From contig UQHS01000018.1 in the NCBI GenBank assembly GCA_900540845.1, positions 1-37,318 of the forward strand: a DNA stretch of 37,318 bases, written 5' to 3'. The DNA comes from an uncultured Collinsella sp. (lineage in GTDB: Bacteria; Actinomycetota; Coriobacteriia; Coriobacteriales; Coriobacteriaceae). Under the pieces are notes generated by a model. The model was given only the letters and a program-made list of their open reading frames with translations. It searched no databases and had not been told where the DNA came from. Below are positions 15,766-24,511 of the stretch, in pieces. How positions within the stretch are numbered: position 1 is the first letter of the stretch; each line of letters begins with the position of its first letter. The translations under genes and the position numbers were made by a program.

Positions 15766-15843
15766 CGATTGCGCGGAGCCACCTCAACCCCGTCGCGTGC
15801 GATTCGGGTAGAATGGTGGCTGCACATCCTACAAGGGAGATTA

Positions 15844-16341
15844 ATGTTCGACAAGTTATTCAAGATGCTCGATGTCCGTGCCCGGACAGCCGTTTTGCCT
15901 GCCCCGATCGCCGGAGAGGTCATCCCTCTGTCGGAGGTTCACGACCAGATGTTCGCGAAGGGCCTGCTTGGCCGCGGTGTCGCCATCAAGCCGACGGGCA
16001 ACCGCGTGGTCGCGCCCTCCGACGGCAAAATCGAGGCGATTTTTCCCACGGGCCACGCCGTCGCCGTTCACACGGATGAGGGGTTGGACGTCCTTATTCA
16101 CGTTGGCCTGGAGACCATGCGCCTCAACGGCAAGCACTTCAAGGTGAATGCGTCCGTGGGCGACATGGTGAGCAAGGGCGACGTGCTCATCGAGTTTGAC
16201 GGCGAGGGCATCATCGCCGACGGTTTTGATCTCACCGTGCCGATCCTTATCTGCAACTCTGCTGAGTACGCAAGCATTAAGGGTTGCGAGGGCACGGAGG
16301 TCGCGGAGCTCGACCAGCTCATCGTCACGCGCTCGCGTTAG
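15844..16341 (+). CDS. PTS glucose-family IIA component
   Basis: This 165-residue protein is a free-standing EIIA of the glucose/sucrose PTS family (Crr-like). It takes phosphate from HPr and passes it to a sugar permease EIIB domain; in many bacteria it also signals sugar supply. The active-site His86 is in VLIHVGLETM and the helper His71 is in FPTGHAV. The conserved start LPAPIAGEVIPLSEV and VAPSDGKIEAIF are present. There is no attached IIB or IIC domain and no permease gene nearby, so it must serve permeases encoded elsewhere. AAGGGAGA precedes the ATG at 15844. A partial terminator follows at 16372-16397. Confidence 0.93.
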   Translation: MFDKLFKMLDVRARTAVLPAPIAGEVIPLSEVHDQMFAKGLLGRGVAIKPTGNRVVAPSDGKIEAIFPTGHAVAVHTDEGLDVLIHVGLETMRLNGKHFKVNASVGDMVSKGDVLIEFDGEGIIADGFDLTVPILICNSAEYASIKGCEGTEVAELDQLIVTRSR

Positions 16342-16371
16342 CCGCGAGCATCCTTACGGCATATGCACCAG

Positions 16372-16410
16372 CCCCGTCGAGAGACCTCTCGGCGGGGTCT
16401 TGCATTTCTG
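16372..16410 (+). terminator. Probable terminator after PTS IIA
   Basis: CCCCGTCGAGAG (16372-16383) pairs with CTCTCGGCGGGG-like sequence up to 16397 (G-T and one offset allowed). The tail TCTTGCATTTCT is only moderately T-rich, so termination may be partial. Confidence 0.55.
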
Positions 16411-16595
16411 CGGGCAAGCTGCAAAATAGAAGAGGTTGGGCGAAAAGCGCCCGATCCGCTGTGGACGGGCAGGGGCCTCGACACGGCGGGGACTCTGACA
16501 TACGCGCCCTCGCCCTGGATGGTGCGCGTCTCACGTTGGTTGCGGCCGACGGGGTCGCATTGCCCGGGTCATGCCCGGAAGGAAAGGAGCGCGTC

Positions 16596-17324
16596 ATGCG
16601 TATCATTCACGCCACCGACTATGAGGATATGAGCCGCAAGGCAGCGAATCTCATCGCTGCTCAGGTTGTCATGGATCCCTGCTGCGTTTTGGGTTTGGCC
16701 ACCGGCTCCACCCCCATTGGCACCTATCAGAACCTCATCAAGGCCTATGAGGCGGGTGACCTCGACTTCTCCCAGGTGAGTACCTACAACCTGGACGAGT
16801 ATCGCGGCCTTTCCCACGACGATCCCCAGAGCTACCACTACTTCATGAAGGAGAACCTGTTCGATCACATCAACATCGACCAGGCCAACACCCATGTGCC
16901 GGACGGCTCCAACCCCGACGCCGAGGCCACGTGCGCCGAGTACGACCGCATGGTCGAGGAGGCCGGCTACCCCGATCTGCAGCTGCTGGGCATTGGCAAC
17001 AACGGCCACATCGGCTTCAACGAGCCCGACACCTGCTTCTCCAAGGGCACGCACTGCGTCGACCTGACCGAGAGCACCATTGAGGCCAACAGCCGTCTGT
17101 TCGACAACATCGACGACGTGCCGCGTCAGGCCTACACCATGGGCACCCACACCATCATGAACGCGTACATGGTGCTCGTGATCGCCAACGGCGAGAAAAA
17201 GGCCCAGGCCGTTCACGACATGTGCTTCGGCCCCATCCAGCCTTCCTGCCCCGCCTCCATCCTGCAGCTGCACCCCAACTGCGTGGTCATCGCCGACGAC
17301 GCCGCGCTTTCGCTCTGCAAGTAA
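16596..17324 (+). CDS. nagB: Glucosamine-6-phosphate deaminase
   Basis: NagB converts glucosamine-6-phosphate to fructose-6-phosphate and ammonia, the catabolic opposite of the GlmM branch upstream. The 242-residue product has the usual motifs: GLATGSTPIGTYQNL (phosphate loop), YNLDEYRGL with the general base Asp67, and LLGIGNNGHIGFNEP with His138. Length fits the family. The ATG at 16596 has AAAGGAG 7 bases upstream. No nagA or NagC-type regulator is present in the window. A terminator follows at 17397-17428. Confidence 0.96.
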   Translation: MRIIHATDYEDMSRKAANLIAAQVVMDPCCVLGLATGSTPIGTYQNLIKAYEAGDLDFSQVSTYNLDEYRGLSHDDPQSYHYFMKENLFDHINIDQANTHVPDGSNPDAEATCAEYDRMVEEAGYPDLQLLGIGNNGHIGFNEPDTCFSKGTHCVDLTESTIEANSRLFDNIDDVPRQAYTMGTHTIMNAYMVLVIANGEKKAQAVHDMCFGPIQPSCPASILQLHPNCVVIADDAALSLCK

Positions 17325-17396
17325 TCTTGCCGTTCGTCCCCGGCGCGTCATTCGCCTTTGCCGCCAATGACCCGCTGCGGCATCACTGACACAGAT

Positions 17397-17428
17397 ACGG
17401 GTCCCGGTCGTGCGCCGGGGCCCGTTGC
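17397..17428 (+). terminator. Rho-independent terminator of nagB
   Basis: ACGGGTCCCGG (17397-17407) pairs with CCGGGGCCCGT (17415-17425), with a mismatch in the middle, followed by TGCGTTTT. Confidence 0.7.
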
Positions 17429-17463
17429 GTTTTCGGGCGAGTTGGCGGCGTCGCGGCGCAGGC

Positions 17464-17498
17464 AAACAAAAAACGGGGCCCCGCCTGCGGAGCCCCGT
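17464..17498 (-). terminator. Rho-independent terminator of purC
   Basis: On the minus strand ACGGGGC (17498-17492) pairs with GCCCCGT (17479-17473) and is followed by TTTTTTG. It lies 30 bases past the purC stop and faces the nagB terminator, so the two convergent genes are well insulated. Confidence 0.9.
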
Positions 17499-17527
17499 GC
17501 GTCGGCGCGTTGAGCCGTGCGGGATTT

Positions 17528-18214
17528 TTACGCGAAGAACAGCTCGGAGAGGGTCATCGGGTCGACGTACTCGCCGTCCTTGTAGACGCGCATGTTGCCG
17601 GAGGCGATCTCGTCGATCAGGATGACGTTGCCGTCGGCGTCGTAACCGAACTCGAACTTGATGTCGTAGAGGACGAGGCCCTTCTCGGCCAGGTCGTCGG
17701 CGACGATCTTGGTGATCTGCTTGGTCATGTCCTTGAGGGAGTCGTACTGCTCGGCGGTCATGACGCCCAGGTCGACGAGGCCGTCCTTGGTGACCAGCGG
17801 GTCGCCCAGCTCGTCGTTCTTAAAGGTGGTCTCGACGTAGGACGGCAGGTCGTCGCCCTCGTTGCAGTACTGCTTGTAGCGACGGTAGAAGGAGCCCACG
17901 GCCTTGTTGCGGCAGATGACCTCGAGGCCCTTGCCGAAGACCTTGGCGGGAAGGACTTCCATGGTGGTGTCGTCGAGGTTGGCGGAAACGTAGTGGGTCT
18001 TGATGCCGGCGGCGTTGATCTTCTCGAAGAAGTAGATGGACATGCGCAGGTTCACATCGCCAACGCCCTCGATGGTGAGGCCGACGGCGTTCTCGCCCGG
18101 ATCGAAGACGCCGTCCTTGCCGGTGCAGTCGTCTTTAAACTTGAGGAGGTAGTTGCCGTTTTCGAGAGCGAAAACGTCCTTGGTCTTGCCGGAATACACG
18201 AGTTCCTGAGCCAT
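17528..18214 (-). CDS. purC: Phosphoribosylaminoimidazole-succinocarboxamide synthase
   Basis: PurC (SAICAR synthetase) joins aspartate to CAIR with ATP in purine synthesis. The 228-residue product is the short bacterial form. Motifs are VYSGKTKDVFAL at the N-terminus, LRMSIYFFEKINAAGIKTHY, EVICRNKAVGSFYRRY, VLYDIKFEFGYD and LIDEIASGNMRVY. AAAGGA lies 8 bases before the ATG at 18214. A TACACT at 18260-18265 (minus strand) could be part of a promoter but lacks a clear -35. Other pur genes are not in the window. Confidence 0.96.
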   Translation of the reverse strand: MAQELVYSGKTKDVFALENGNYLLKFKDDCTGKDGVFDPGENAVGLTIEGVGDVNLRMSIYFFEKINAAGIKTHYVSANLDDTTMEVLPAKVFGKGLEVICRNKAVGSFYRRYKQYCNEGDDLPSYVETTFKNDELGDPLVTKDGLVDLGVMTAEQYDSLKDMTKQITKIVADDLAEKGLVLYDIKFEFGYDADGNVILIDEIASGNMRVYKDGEYVDPMTLSELFFA

Positions 18215-18521
18215 TGCGAAAGTCCTTTCATGTGTAACGCCGCAGCTTTGACGCTGAGAGTGTACAACATTGTCAAGATGCCTAATAAGCTCGTGCGAAA
18301 ACTGGGTTTATTGTTTACACAAAGAGTACGCCAAGGTTAAAGACGCCCGGCCGGGACGGCGCGCCGGCGTCCCTGTGGTATAAAAGTGGGCGTCGTTCAA
18401 GTGCGATTACAACGAAATGACACCGCCGCTCGCCCGGGGCTTCGCGCCGGACGGCTTCGCTTGTCTGGTCGCCTGGGCGATGCCGCACGCACATCATGAG
18501 TAGAAAGCCGAGAAGCCCCGT

Positions 18522-20183
18522 ATGACGCGCGACAAGATCAAGCCAATCCTCGTCAGCATCATCAAGCATCAAGACCCCGAGACGCTCAAGCGCCAGATCC
18601 CGCGCGACATCGTGGCGGGAGTCGTGGTGGCAATCGTCGCCCTGCCGCTCTCCATCGCCCTCGCCATCGCCTCCGGGGTGGGGCCTGAGCAGGGCCTCTA
18701 CACCGCTATCGTGGCGGGATTCCTCATTGCGCTGCTGGGCGGTAGCGCGGTGCAGATCTCAGGCCCCACGGCGGCGTTCGCCACCATCGTGGCCGGCATC
18801 GTTGCCACAAGCGGCATGGAGGGTCTGGTCGCCGCCACGATCATTGCCGGAGGCCTGCTCATTCTCATGGGCGTTTTCCGCCTGGGCACGCTCATACGCT
18901 TCGTCCCCTATACCATCACGACCGGCTTCACGGCGGGCATCGCGGTGACCATCGTCGCCGGCCAGCTCAAGGACTTGCTTGGCCTTACGTACCCCGCGGG
19001 CACGCCCACCATCGAGACCATGGACAAGCTCTCAGCCGTGGTGGTCAACTTCTCCACCTTCAACGTCGAGGCGCTCGTTGTGGGGCTGGTGTGCCTGGCG
19101 GTGCTCGTGTTATGGCCGCGCGTGAGCCAGCGCATCCCCGGCTCGCTCATTGCCGTCCTCGTGGGCATCGCCATGGTGAGCGGCCTCGGCATGCATGTGA
19201 ACACCATCGGTGACCTGTATACCATCAACGCCGGCGTGCCTCAGCTTCACATGCCTCAGCTGAGCTTTGAGCTGTTCCGCGACCAGTTTGCAAACGGCTT
19301 CACCATCGCGATTCTCGCGGCCATCGAATCTTTGCTGTCGTGCGTAGTCGCCGACTCCATGATCAGCTCGCATCACCGCGCGAACATGGAGCTCGTCGCG
19401 CAGGGCGTGGGCAACATCGGATCGGCCCTGTTCGGCGGCATCCCCGCCACGGGAGCCATCGCGCGCACCGCTGCTAACGTCAAGGCCGGCGGCCGCACGC
19501 CCATCTCGGGCATGGTGCATGCCGTGGTGCTTCTCGCCGTGATGGTCTTCCTCATGCCGTATGCCGCCCTCATCCCCATGCCGTGCATCGCGGCGATTTT
19601 GCTGCAGGTCGCCTATAACATGTCCGGCTGGCGTACGGTTGTCCACCAGGTTCGCACGGCGCCCAAAAGCGATGTCGCCGTGCTCGTGGTCACGTTCCTC
19701 TTCACGGTGATCTTCGACCTGGTCATGGCCATCGGCATCGGCATGATGATCGCGCTCGTGTTGTTCATGAAGCGTCTGAGCGACGAGACCGAGGTCCGCG
19801 GCTGGAAGTACTACTGCGACGAGGACTCCGAGGTGACGCACATGCGCGAGCTGCCGCGGAGCGTGCGTGTGTACGAGATCAACGGCCCCATGTTCTTTGG
19901 CATGACCGACCAGATCGCCGACATCTCGGTCAAGGAGTTCACCAAGTACTTGATCATCCGCATGCGTGGTGTGCCGTCGCTCGACGCCTCGGCCATGAAC
20001 GCGCTGGAGAACCTGCAGGAATACTGCGCGGAAAACGGCGTGCAGCTGGTTATCTCGCATGCCAACGAGCAGCCCATGCGCACCATGGAGCGCGCCGGCT
20101 TTGTGGATGTGGTGGGTCGAGAGCACTTCCTCAGCAGCATCGACGACGCGATCGCGCACTGCCGCGAGCTTTTGGGGGAATAA
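18522..20183 (+). CDS. SulP-family anion transporter with STAS domain
   Basis: This 553-residue inner-membrane transporter belongs to the SLC26/SulP family, which carries sulfate, bicarbonate or dicarboxylates with protons or sodium. Residues about 25-430 form the membrane domain, opening with QIPRDIVAGVVVAIVALPLS; conserved segments include VGPEQGLYTAIVAG, QISGPTAAFATIV and GIPATGAIARTAANV. The STAS domain fills about residues 445-550, with LIIRMRGVPSLDASAMNAL. The ATG at 18522 has a modest ribosome binding site (GAGAAG). The substrate cannot be told from sequence. It is divergent from purC, with 300 bases between them holding a GC-rich inverted repeat and a TATAAA at about 18379. Confidence 0.92.
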   Translation: MTRDKIKPILVSIIKHQDPETLKRQIPRDIVAGVVVAIVALPLSIALAIASGVGPEQGLYTAIVAGFLIALLGGSAVQISGPTAAFATIVAGIVATSGMEGLVAATIIAGGLLILMGVFRLGTLIRFVPYTITTGFTAGIAVTIVAGQLKDLLGLTYPAGTPTIETMDKLSAVVVNFSTFNVEALVVGLVCLAVLVLWPRVSQRIPGSLIAVLVGIAMVSGLGMHVNTIGDLYTINAGVPQLHMPQLSFELFRDQFANGFTIAILAAIESLLSCVVADSMISSHHRANMELVAQGVGNIGSALFGGIPATGAIARTAANVKAGGRTPISGMVHAVVLLAVMVFLMPYAALIPMPCIAAILLQVAYNMSGWRTVVHQVRTAPKSDVAVLVVTFLFTVIFDLVMAIGIGMMIALVLFMKRLSDETEVRGWKYYCDEDSEVTHMRELPRSVRVYEINGPMFFGMTDQIADISVKEFTKYLIIRMRGVPSLDASAMNALENLQEYCAENGVQLVISHANEQPMRTMERAGFVDVVGREHFLSSIDDAIAHCRELLGE

Positions 20184-20344
20184 AACCCAAGACGGGAATG
20201 AAAATCCGCTGCATAATGCGCTCGCCGCGGGCTTGACCTCGGCGAGCGCTTCCTGTTACCGCTACAATACGTACGGTTTAAATCACGGCACATCAATCGG
20301 CGCGGCACGCACGCGCCGTCAAGCAGAAAAGGACGCACGCGCCC

Positions 20345-21958
20345 ATGGCATCTTACGCCCCGCAGATCTCCTCGCGTCGCACGTTCGCGATCATCTCGCA
20401 TCCCGACGCCGGCAAGACCACGCTCACCGAGAAGCTCCTGCTCTATACCGGCACGATTCAGTCTGCCGGCTCGGTCAAGGGCAAGCAGAACTCCCGCCAC
20501 GCGGTCTCCGACTGGATGGACATCGAGAAACAGCGCGGCATTTCCGTCACCTCCTCGGTGCTGCAGTTCACCTACGGCGGCTGCTGCGTCAACATCCTCG
20601 ACACCCCCGGCCACCAGGACTTCTCCGAGGATACGTACCGCACCCTCATGGCCGCCGACGCCGCGGTCATGGTGATCGACGGCGCCAAGGGCGTCGAGGC
20701 CCAGACCAAGAAGCTTTTCCGCGTGTGCGCCATGCGCGGCATCCCGATCTTCACGTTCGTGAACAAGATGGACCGCGAGACGCGCGACCCGTTCGACCTC
20801 ATGGAGGAGGTCGAGAACGTGCTGGGTATCCGCACGTACCCCATGAACTGGCCTATCGGCAACGGCCGTGACTTCCGCGGTGTGTTCGACCGCGCCAGCC
20901 GCAAGGTCCTTGCGTTTGAGGGCGACGGCCGTGCCAACGGCACCAAGAAGGTGGACGAGGTGGAGGCCACGCTCGGCGACGGCGCACTCACCGAGCTCAT
21001 CGGCGAGCATAACCACAACAACCTGATGGACGACATCGAGCTGCTCGACGGCGCCGATTCCGAGTTCGACCTGGATGCGGTGCTCTCGGGCAAGCTGTCC
21101 CCGGTGTTCTTCGGGTCCGCGCTCACCAACTTCGGCGTTGAGCCGTTCTTGAAGGACTTTCTGCGTCTGGCCCCCGGCCCCGGCGCGCATATCGACGCGC
21201 TCACCGGTGATCCCGTTGAGCCCACGCGCGAGGACTTCTCCGGCTTCGTCTTCAAGATCCAGGCGAACATGGACAAGAACCACCGCGACCGCATCGCGTT
21301 TGTGCGCATTTGCTCCGGCAAGTTCGAGCGCGGCATGGACGCCACGCACGTGCAGGGCGGTCGCAAGATCAAGCTGGCGACGGGCACGACCATGATGGCC
21401 GACGACCGCGCGATTGTGGACGAGGCCTATGCCGGCGACATCGTGGGCCTGTTCGACCCGGGCATCTTCTCCATCGGTGACACCATCTGCACGGGCAAGA
21501 AGCCGGTGCAGTTTGCGGGCATCCCCACGTTTGCGCCGGAGCTGTTCGCGCGCGTCACGCAGGTCGACACCTTGAAGCGCAAGCAGTTCGTGAAGGGCAT
21601 GGAGCAGCTCGCCCAGGAGGGCGCCATCCAGATCTTCCGCGAGCTCGGCGCTGGCATGGAGTCGGTCATCGTGGGCGTCGTGGGCACTCTGCAGTTCGAG
21701 GTGCTCGAGCAGCGACTCAAGAGCGAGTACCACGTCGAGGTGCGTCGCCAGCCGCTGCCGTACACCGACATTCGCTGGATCGTGAACGAGCCGGGGACTA
21801 TCGATATCCCGGCGCTGTCCCTCACGCGCGATACACTGCGTGTCGAGGACATGCGCGGCGGTAAGCTGCTGCTGTTTACGAGCCCGTGGAACATCGATTG
21901 GGCCACAGATCACAACAAGGAGCTCAAGCTGTCCGAGTTCGGAAACGTGGAGTTTTAG
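20345..21958 (+). CDS. prfC: Peptide chain release factor 3
   Basis: RF3 is a translational GTPase that recycles RF1 and RF2 after termination. The 537-residue product matches the usual length. GTPase motifs are clear: ISHPDAGKTTLTEKLL (G1), DTPGHQDFSEDTYR (G3) and NKMDRE (G4), with QKTR-like switch text EKQRGISVTSS (G2). The RF3-specific segments LGAGMESVIVGVVGTLQFEV and EYHVEVRRQPLPYTDIRWI are present. The ATG at 20345 follows AAAAGGACGCACGCGCCC, a somewhat distant ribosome binding site. A strong terminator follows immediately. Confidence 0.96.
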   Translation: MASYAPQISSRRTFAIISHPDAGKTTLTEKLLLYTGTIQSAGSVKGKQNSRHAVSDWMDIEKQRGISVTSSVLQFTYGGCCVNILDTPGHQDFSEDTYRTLMAADAAVMVIDGAKGVEAQTKKLFRVCAMRGIPIFTFVNKMDRETRDPFDLMEEVENVLGIRTYPMNWPIGNGRDFRGVFDRASRKVLAFEGDGRANGTKKVDEVEATLGDGALTELIGEHNHNNLMDDIELLDGADSEFDLDAVLSGKLSPVFFGSALTNFGVEPFLKDFLRLAPGPGAHIDALTGDPVEPTREDFSGFVFKIQANMDKNHRDRIAFVRICSGKFERGMDATHVQGGRKIKLATGTTMMADDRAIVDEAYAGDIVGLFDPGIFSIGDTICTGKKPVQFAGIPTFAPELFARVTQVDTLKRKQFVKGMEQLAQEGAIQIFRELGAGMESVIVGVVGTLQFEVLEQRLKSEYHVEVRRQPLPYTDIRWIVNEPGTIDIPALSLTRDTLRVEDMRGGKLLLFTSPWNIDWATDHNKELKLSEFGNVEF

Positions 21959-21960
21959 GA

Positions 21961-21989
21961 AACGGGGTCGCCAGCGACCCCGTTTTTTT
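21961..21989 (+). terminator. Rho-independent terminator of prfC
   Basis: AACGGGGTCGC pairs with GCGACCCCGTT around CA, and the stem runs straight into a tract of T (21983-21989). It begins 3 bases past the stop. Confidence 0.95.
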
Positions 21990-22292
21990 GACGATCTGTT
22001 CGGTTGCAGGGTCCCGGTTAGCCCGATTTCCTGCAAGCAGGGGGTCAACAGTCAATATGTGCGGGGTTTATCGCGAGTGCGCGAGTATATGGTCATGTTG
22101 GCGAGATTTGACCTCGCGTTTTTAAGTTAATGACGCGCTGCTACTCCAGGGTACCAAGATAAACCCCACACATAATAATCAGTAACCCCCCCGTCCGGCG
22201 GTAGAGGGTGCAGGCCTTGAAACGTGTGCTGCGCGTTTGACGGTGATGCTGTATCTGCCGCCACGGCGCTGCCCGCGCGTATGACGGCACAC
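21990..22292. other. Intergenic region with a long-range inverted repeat
   Basis: No gene is supported. TATGTGCGGGGTTTATC (22056-22072) and GATAAACCCCACACATA (22158-22174) are 17-base inverted copies with one mismatch, 85 bases apart. Between them GCGAG (22101-22105) pairs with CTCGC (22113-22117), followed by GTTTTTAAG, a weak terminator-like fold. The unit from 22056 to 22174 has the shape of a MITE-like insertion, but I find no target-site duplication. It lies between prfC and the 3' end of the DUF554 gene. Confidence 0.45.
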
Positions 22293-23009
22293 CTACATTA
22301 TGAACGCCGCCGCCATCGCCACCACCACTGCGGGAAGCATGTTGGCCACGCGGAAGGTTTTGCCCCAGATGAGGTTGACGCCCACGCAGAAGATGAGGAT
22401 CGATCCGACCGTCGAGAGGTTGGCGATCGCCGCCGCCGTCATAAGGGGTTGCAGGAGACGGGCAAGCACGGTAACGATTCCTTGCAAGATGGCGACGGGG
22501 ATGACCGAGAAAATGCAGCCCTTGCCCATGGATGCGGTCATGGTGCACACGAGGAGCGCATCGATGGCGCCTTTAAGGGCCAGGGTAGACCAGTCGCCCG
22601 TGAGTCCATCTTGGATGGAGCCGACGATGGCCATGGCGCCCACCGCAACGGAGAGCGAGGCGGTGACGAAGGCATCGACAAAGCTCGAGTCGCCGTTGCT
22701 GCGCGTGGTGTATTTGAGCCATTCCCCAAATCGGTCCAGCTGGCGCTCGAGGTCGACAGCCTCGCCTACGAGGGACCCAAGGGCGAGCGAGACGACCACG
22801 AGGGTCGTGTTGATGGCAGCCAGCTCGCCGCCATCTATGGAGAGCATGCCGGCGAGCGCTCCCGAGAGACCCACGAACAGAATAGCGACGGCGGTTGCCT
22901 TGAGCAGCGTGTCTTGTATGCGCTGTGTGAGAAACCGTCCGAAGGTGAGGCCCGCGAGGCCGCCGATGAGGATGAATCCGCAGTCGATGAGGGTACCGAG
23001 TCCTATCAC
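22293..23009 (-). CDS. DUF554-family membrane protein
   Basis: The 238-residue integral membrane protein has about six to seven hydrophobic segments and belongs to DUF554 (YdfK-like), of unknown function, possibly transport. Family features are GLGTLIDCGFILIGGLAGL at the start, INTTLVVVSLALGSLVGE, SSFVDAFVTASLSVAVGAMA, IVGSIQDGLTGD and a glycine-rich end. The start is GTG at 23009 with AAGGAGG 5 bases upstream; the in-frame ATG at 23051 has no ribosome binding site and adds polar residues. It ends about 120 bases from the inverted-repeat unit downstream of prfC. Confidence 0.85.
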   Translation of the reverse strand: MIGLGTLIDCGFILIGGLAGLTFGRFLTQRIQDTLLKATAVAILFVGLSGALAGMLSIDGGELAAINTTLVVVSLALGSLVGEAVDLERQLDRFGEWLKYTTRSNGDSSFVDAFVTASLSVAVGAMAIVGSIQDGLTGDWSTLALKGAIDALLVCTMTASMGKGCIFSVIPVAILQGIVTVLARLLQPLMTAAAIANLSTVGSILIFCVGVNLIWGKTFRVANMLPAVVVAMAAAFIM

Positions 23010-23051
23010 GGTGTCCTCCTTAGAATTGAATTGCACAAAATTGTAAGACAT

Positions 23052-23333
23052 TAGGATTATTGTGCTGGCGTATGTATCGACCCATCGAGGAAAAGACGAG
23101 CAGCTCTTATATTAAGCACGTATAAGTCTGACCAGCGTGATGTTGGCTTTGGAGACCATAAAACTAAATCGGACAGAACGATACGGATTGTAGATGCGTA
23201 GTTGCGTTTGCTGCAGTGCACCATACATGGCCTGATTTATTCCATCAACCGAGAAATGCGTGAACGTATGGTTTGGTCAAAGGTAATTGTGTAAAAGTCA
23301 AGGTGGCTTCAATCGATCTAGGAGGAGACAACA
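23052..23333. other. AT-rich divergent intergenic region
   Basis: No gene is seen. The region separates the DUF554 gene from the exported-protein operon and is markedly AT-richer than the core. TTGCGT and TACATG about 16 bases apart near 23205-23230 are a possible weak promoter. The ribosome binding site GGAGGAG of the next gene is at its end. Confidence 0.4.
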
Positions 23334-24503
23334 ATGAGTGAAATTACTAGGCGTCAACTAATCGAACTTGCTTTGGCGTCAGGGGCGTGCTCAGGATTTC
23401 TGAGGCCCAAAATCGCTTCCGCTCTTTCTTCCGATTCAAGTGACCTTGTTCCGTTTTCGGAAGATGTTGCCGCGCAAATTGCGAGAAATTTTTCTCGAAC
23501 AATGGAGCCTGAATTGGCTTTAGAAGTTGGCAATGTGATTCCTACTCTAGATATTGATGGGAATATGAAGGGGTATTACGTTGCGTACTTGCTTGCTGGC
23601 AGCGAGCATGGCTATGTTTCATTTAATGTTGATTACCCGGGCCTAATTGCAAGCTATAGCCTTGCTACAGGGGCGCGTGGACAGGCGGGCCGTCTATTGA
23701 ATGACATGTCCTCCGATGTGCCGCGGGTGTTAAATAGATCGACTCTAGTGATAATGGATCCCTTTACCTTTGGAATATGCGATGAATATTCCGGGAAGGT
23801 TGTGTCACAGGCTTACGAGAGGGATGCAAGCCAAGCCCTTTTGTCGAGGCTTCGTCAGCGTGCGGAATGGAACGATGTTCTAATCTCAAGAAACGAAATA
23901 GATGGAGGAGGCTATACGCTTGGTGGGTCGAAATACTCCGGTGAGCTGGCATATATTACCGAGGGGATGTCTGAAAGGGGTTGCAAGCGATATGCGTGTG
24001 GACCCCACGCGCTGTACGTGATTGGGGCGGCGTTACCAAACGATGCCCAAACCGCGCCAATCATTCCGAACGCTACTTCGGATTGGTCATGTTATGCCAA
24101 GCTCTGGGACTACACAGAGACGAGAACACATGAGAAGCTTCCAAACGGGGTGATTAGAGGGACGACAGCGTCAAATAAGCTTGGGCCTGGGTTTGTCCGC
24201 TTATGTTCCGAGCGTGCGACAACTATGAGATATAGCTTCGAATCCAATCCGTCCTTCCTGTCTCTGGTGTCACATATCAATAACATTGAAGTTGCAGTTA
24301 TTGGGGCCGGAATAAAGACCGCTGAAGGTGACTCGGGACACTTTATGGCGACAAATGGATACGCTTACCTTCATCGTAAGTCGGACAACTCGGTCTTGCA
24401 ATGCGCCATTGTCTTTGATGGATGGGAGGATCAGCAGTTCTTCAATTTCGATTTTCCTTCCTACATATTCAAGAACATGACATTTCTATATAGAAAGAAA
24501 TAG
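23334..24503 (+). CDS. Putative Tat-exported papain-fold (C39/C10-like) cysteine peptidase
   Basis: The 389-residue product starts MSEITRRQLIELALASGACS, a twin-arginine-like start, then a hydrophobic stretch and an IASA cleavage-like site near residue 30. Residues about 75-115 (YYVAYLLAGSEHGYVSFNVD) resemble the pro-region of streptopain-type C10 peptidases. The catalytic part has CKRYACGPHALYVIGAAL with Cys222, SGHFMATNGYAYLHR with His336, and FDGWEDQ with Asp362 as a candidate third residue. This order fits C39-like papain folds. Protease activity is inferred; it could be an inactive or transferase relative. GGAGGAG lies 7 bases before the ATG. The next gene starts 8 bases downstream, so the two form an operon. 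The gene is AT-richer than its surroundings, suggesting horizontal gain. Confidence 0.6.
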   Translation: MSEITRRQLIELALASGACSGFLRPKIASALSSDSSDLVPFSEDVAAQIARNFSRTMEPELALEVGNVIPTLDIDGNMKGYYVAYLLAGSEHGYVSFNVDYPGLIASYSLATGARGQAGRLLNDMSSDVPRVLNRSTLVIMDPFTFGICDEYSGKVVSQAYERDASQALLSRLRQRAEWNDVLISRNEIDGGGYTLGGSKYSGELAYITEGMSERGCKRYACGPHALYVIGAALPNDAQTAPIIPNATSDWSCYAKLWDYTETRTHEKLPNGVIRGTTASNKLGPGFVRLCSERATTMRYSFESNPSFLSLVSHINNIEVAVIGAGIKTAEGDSGHFMATNGYAYLHRKSDNSVLQCAIVFDGWEDQQFFNFDFPSYIFKNMTFLYRKK

Positions 24504-24511
24504 AAGGACGT

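Noticed and set aside
18215..18521. Purine-responsive operator or riboswitch upstream of purC.
   Set aside because: No recognisable PurR box or purine-riboswitch core was found; only a -10-like TACACT without a clear -35.
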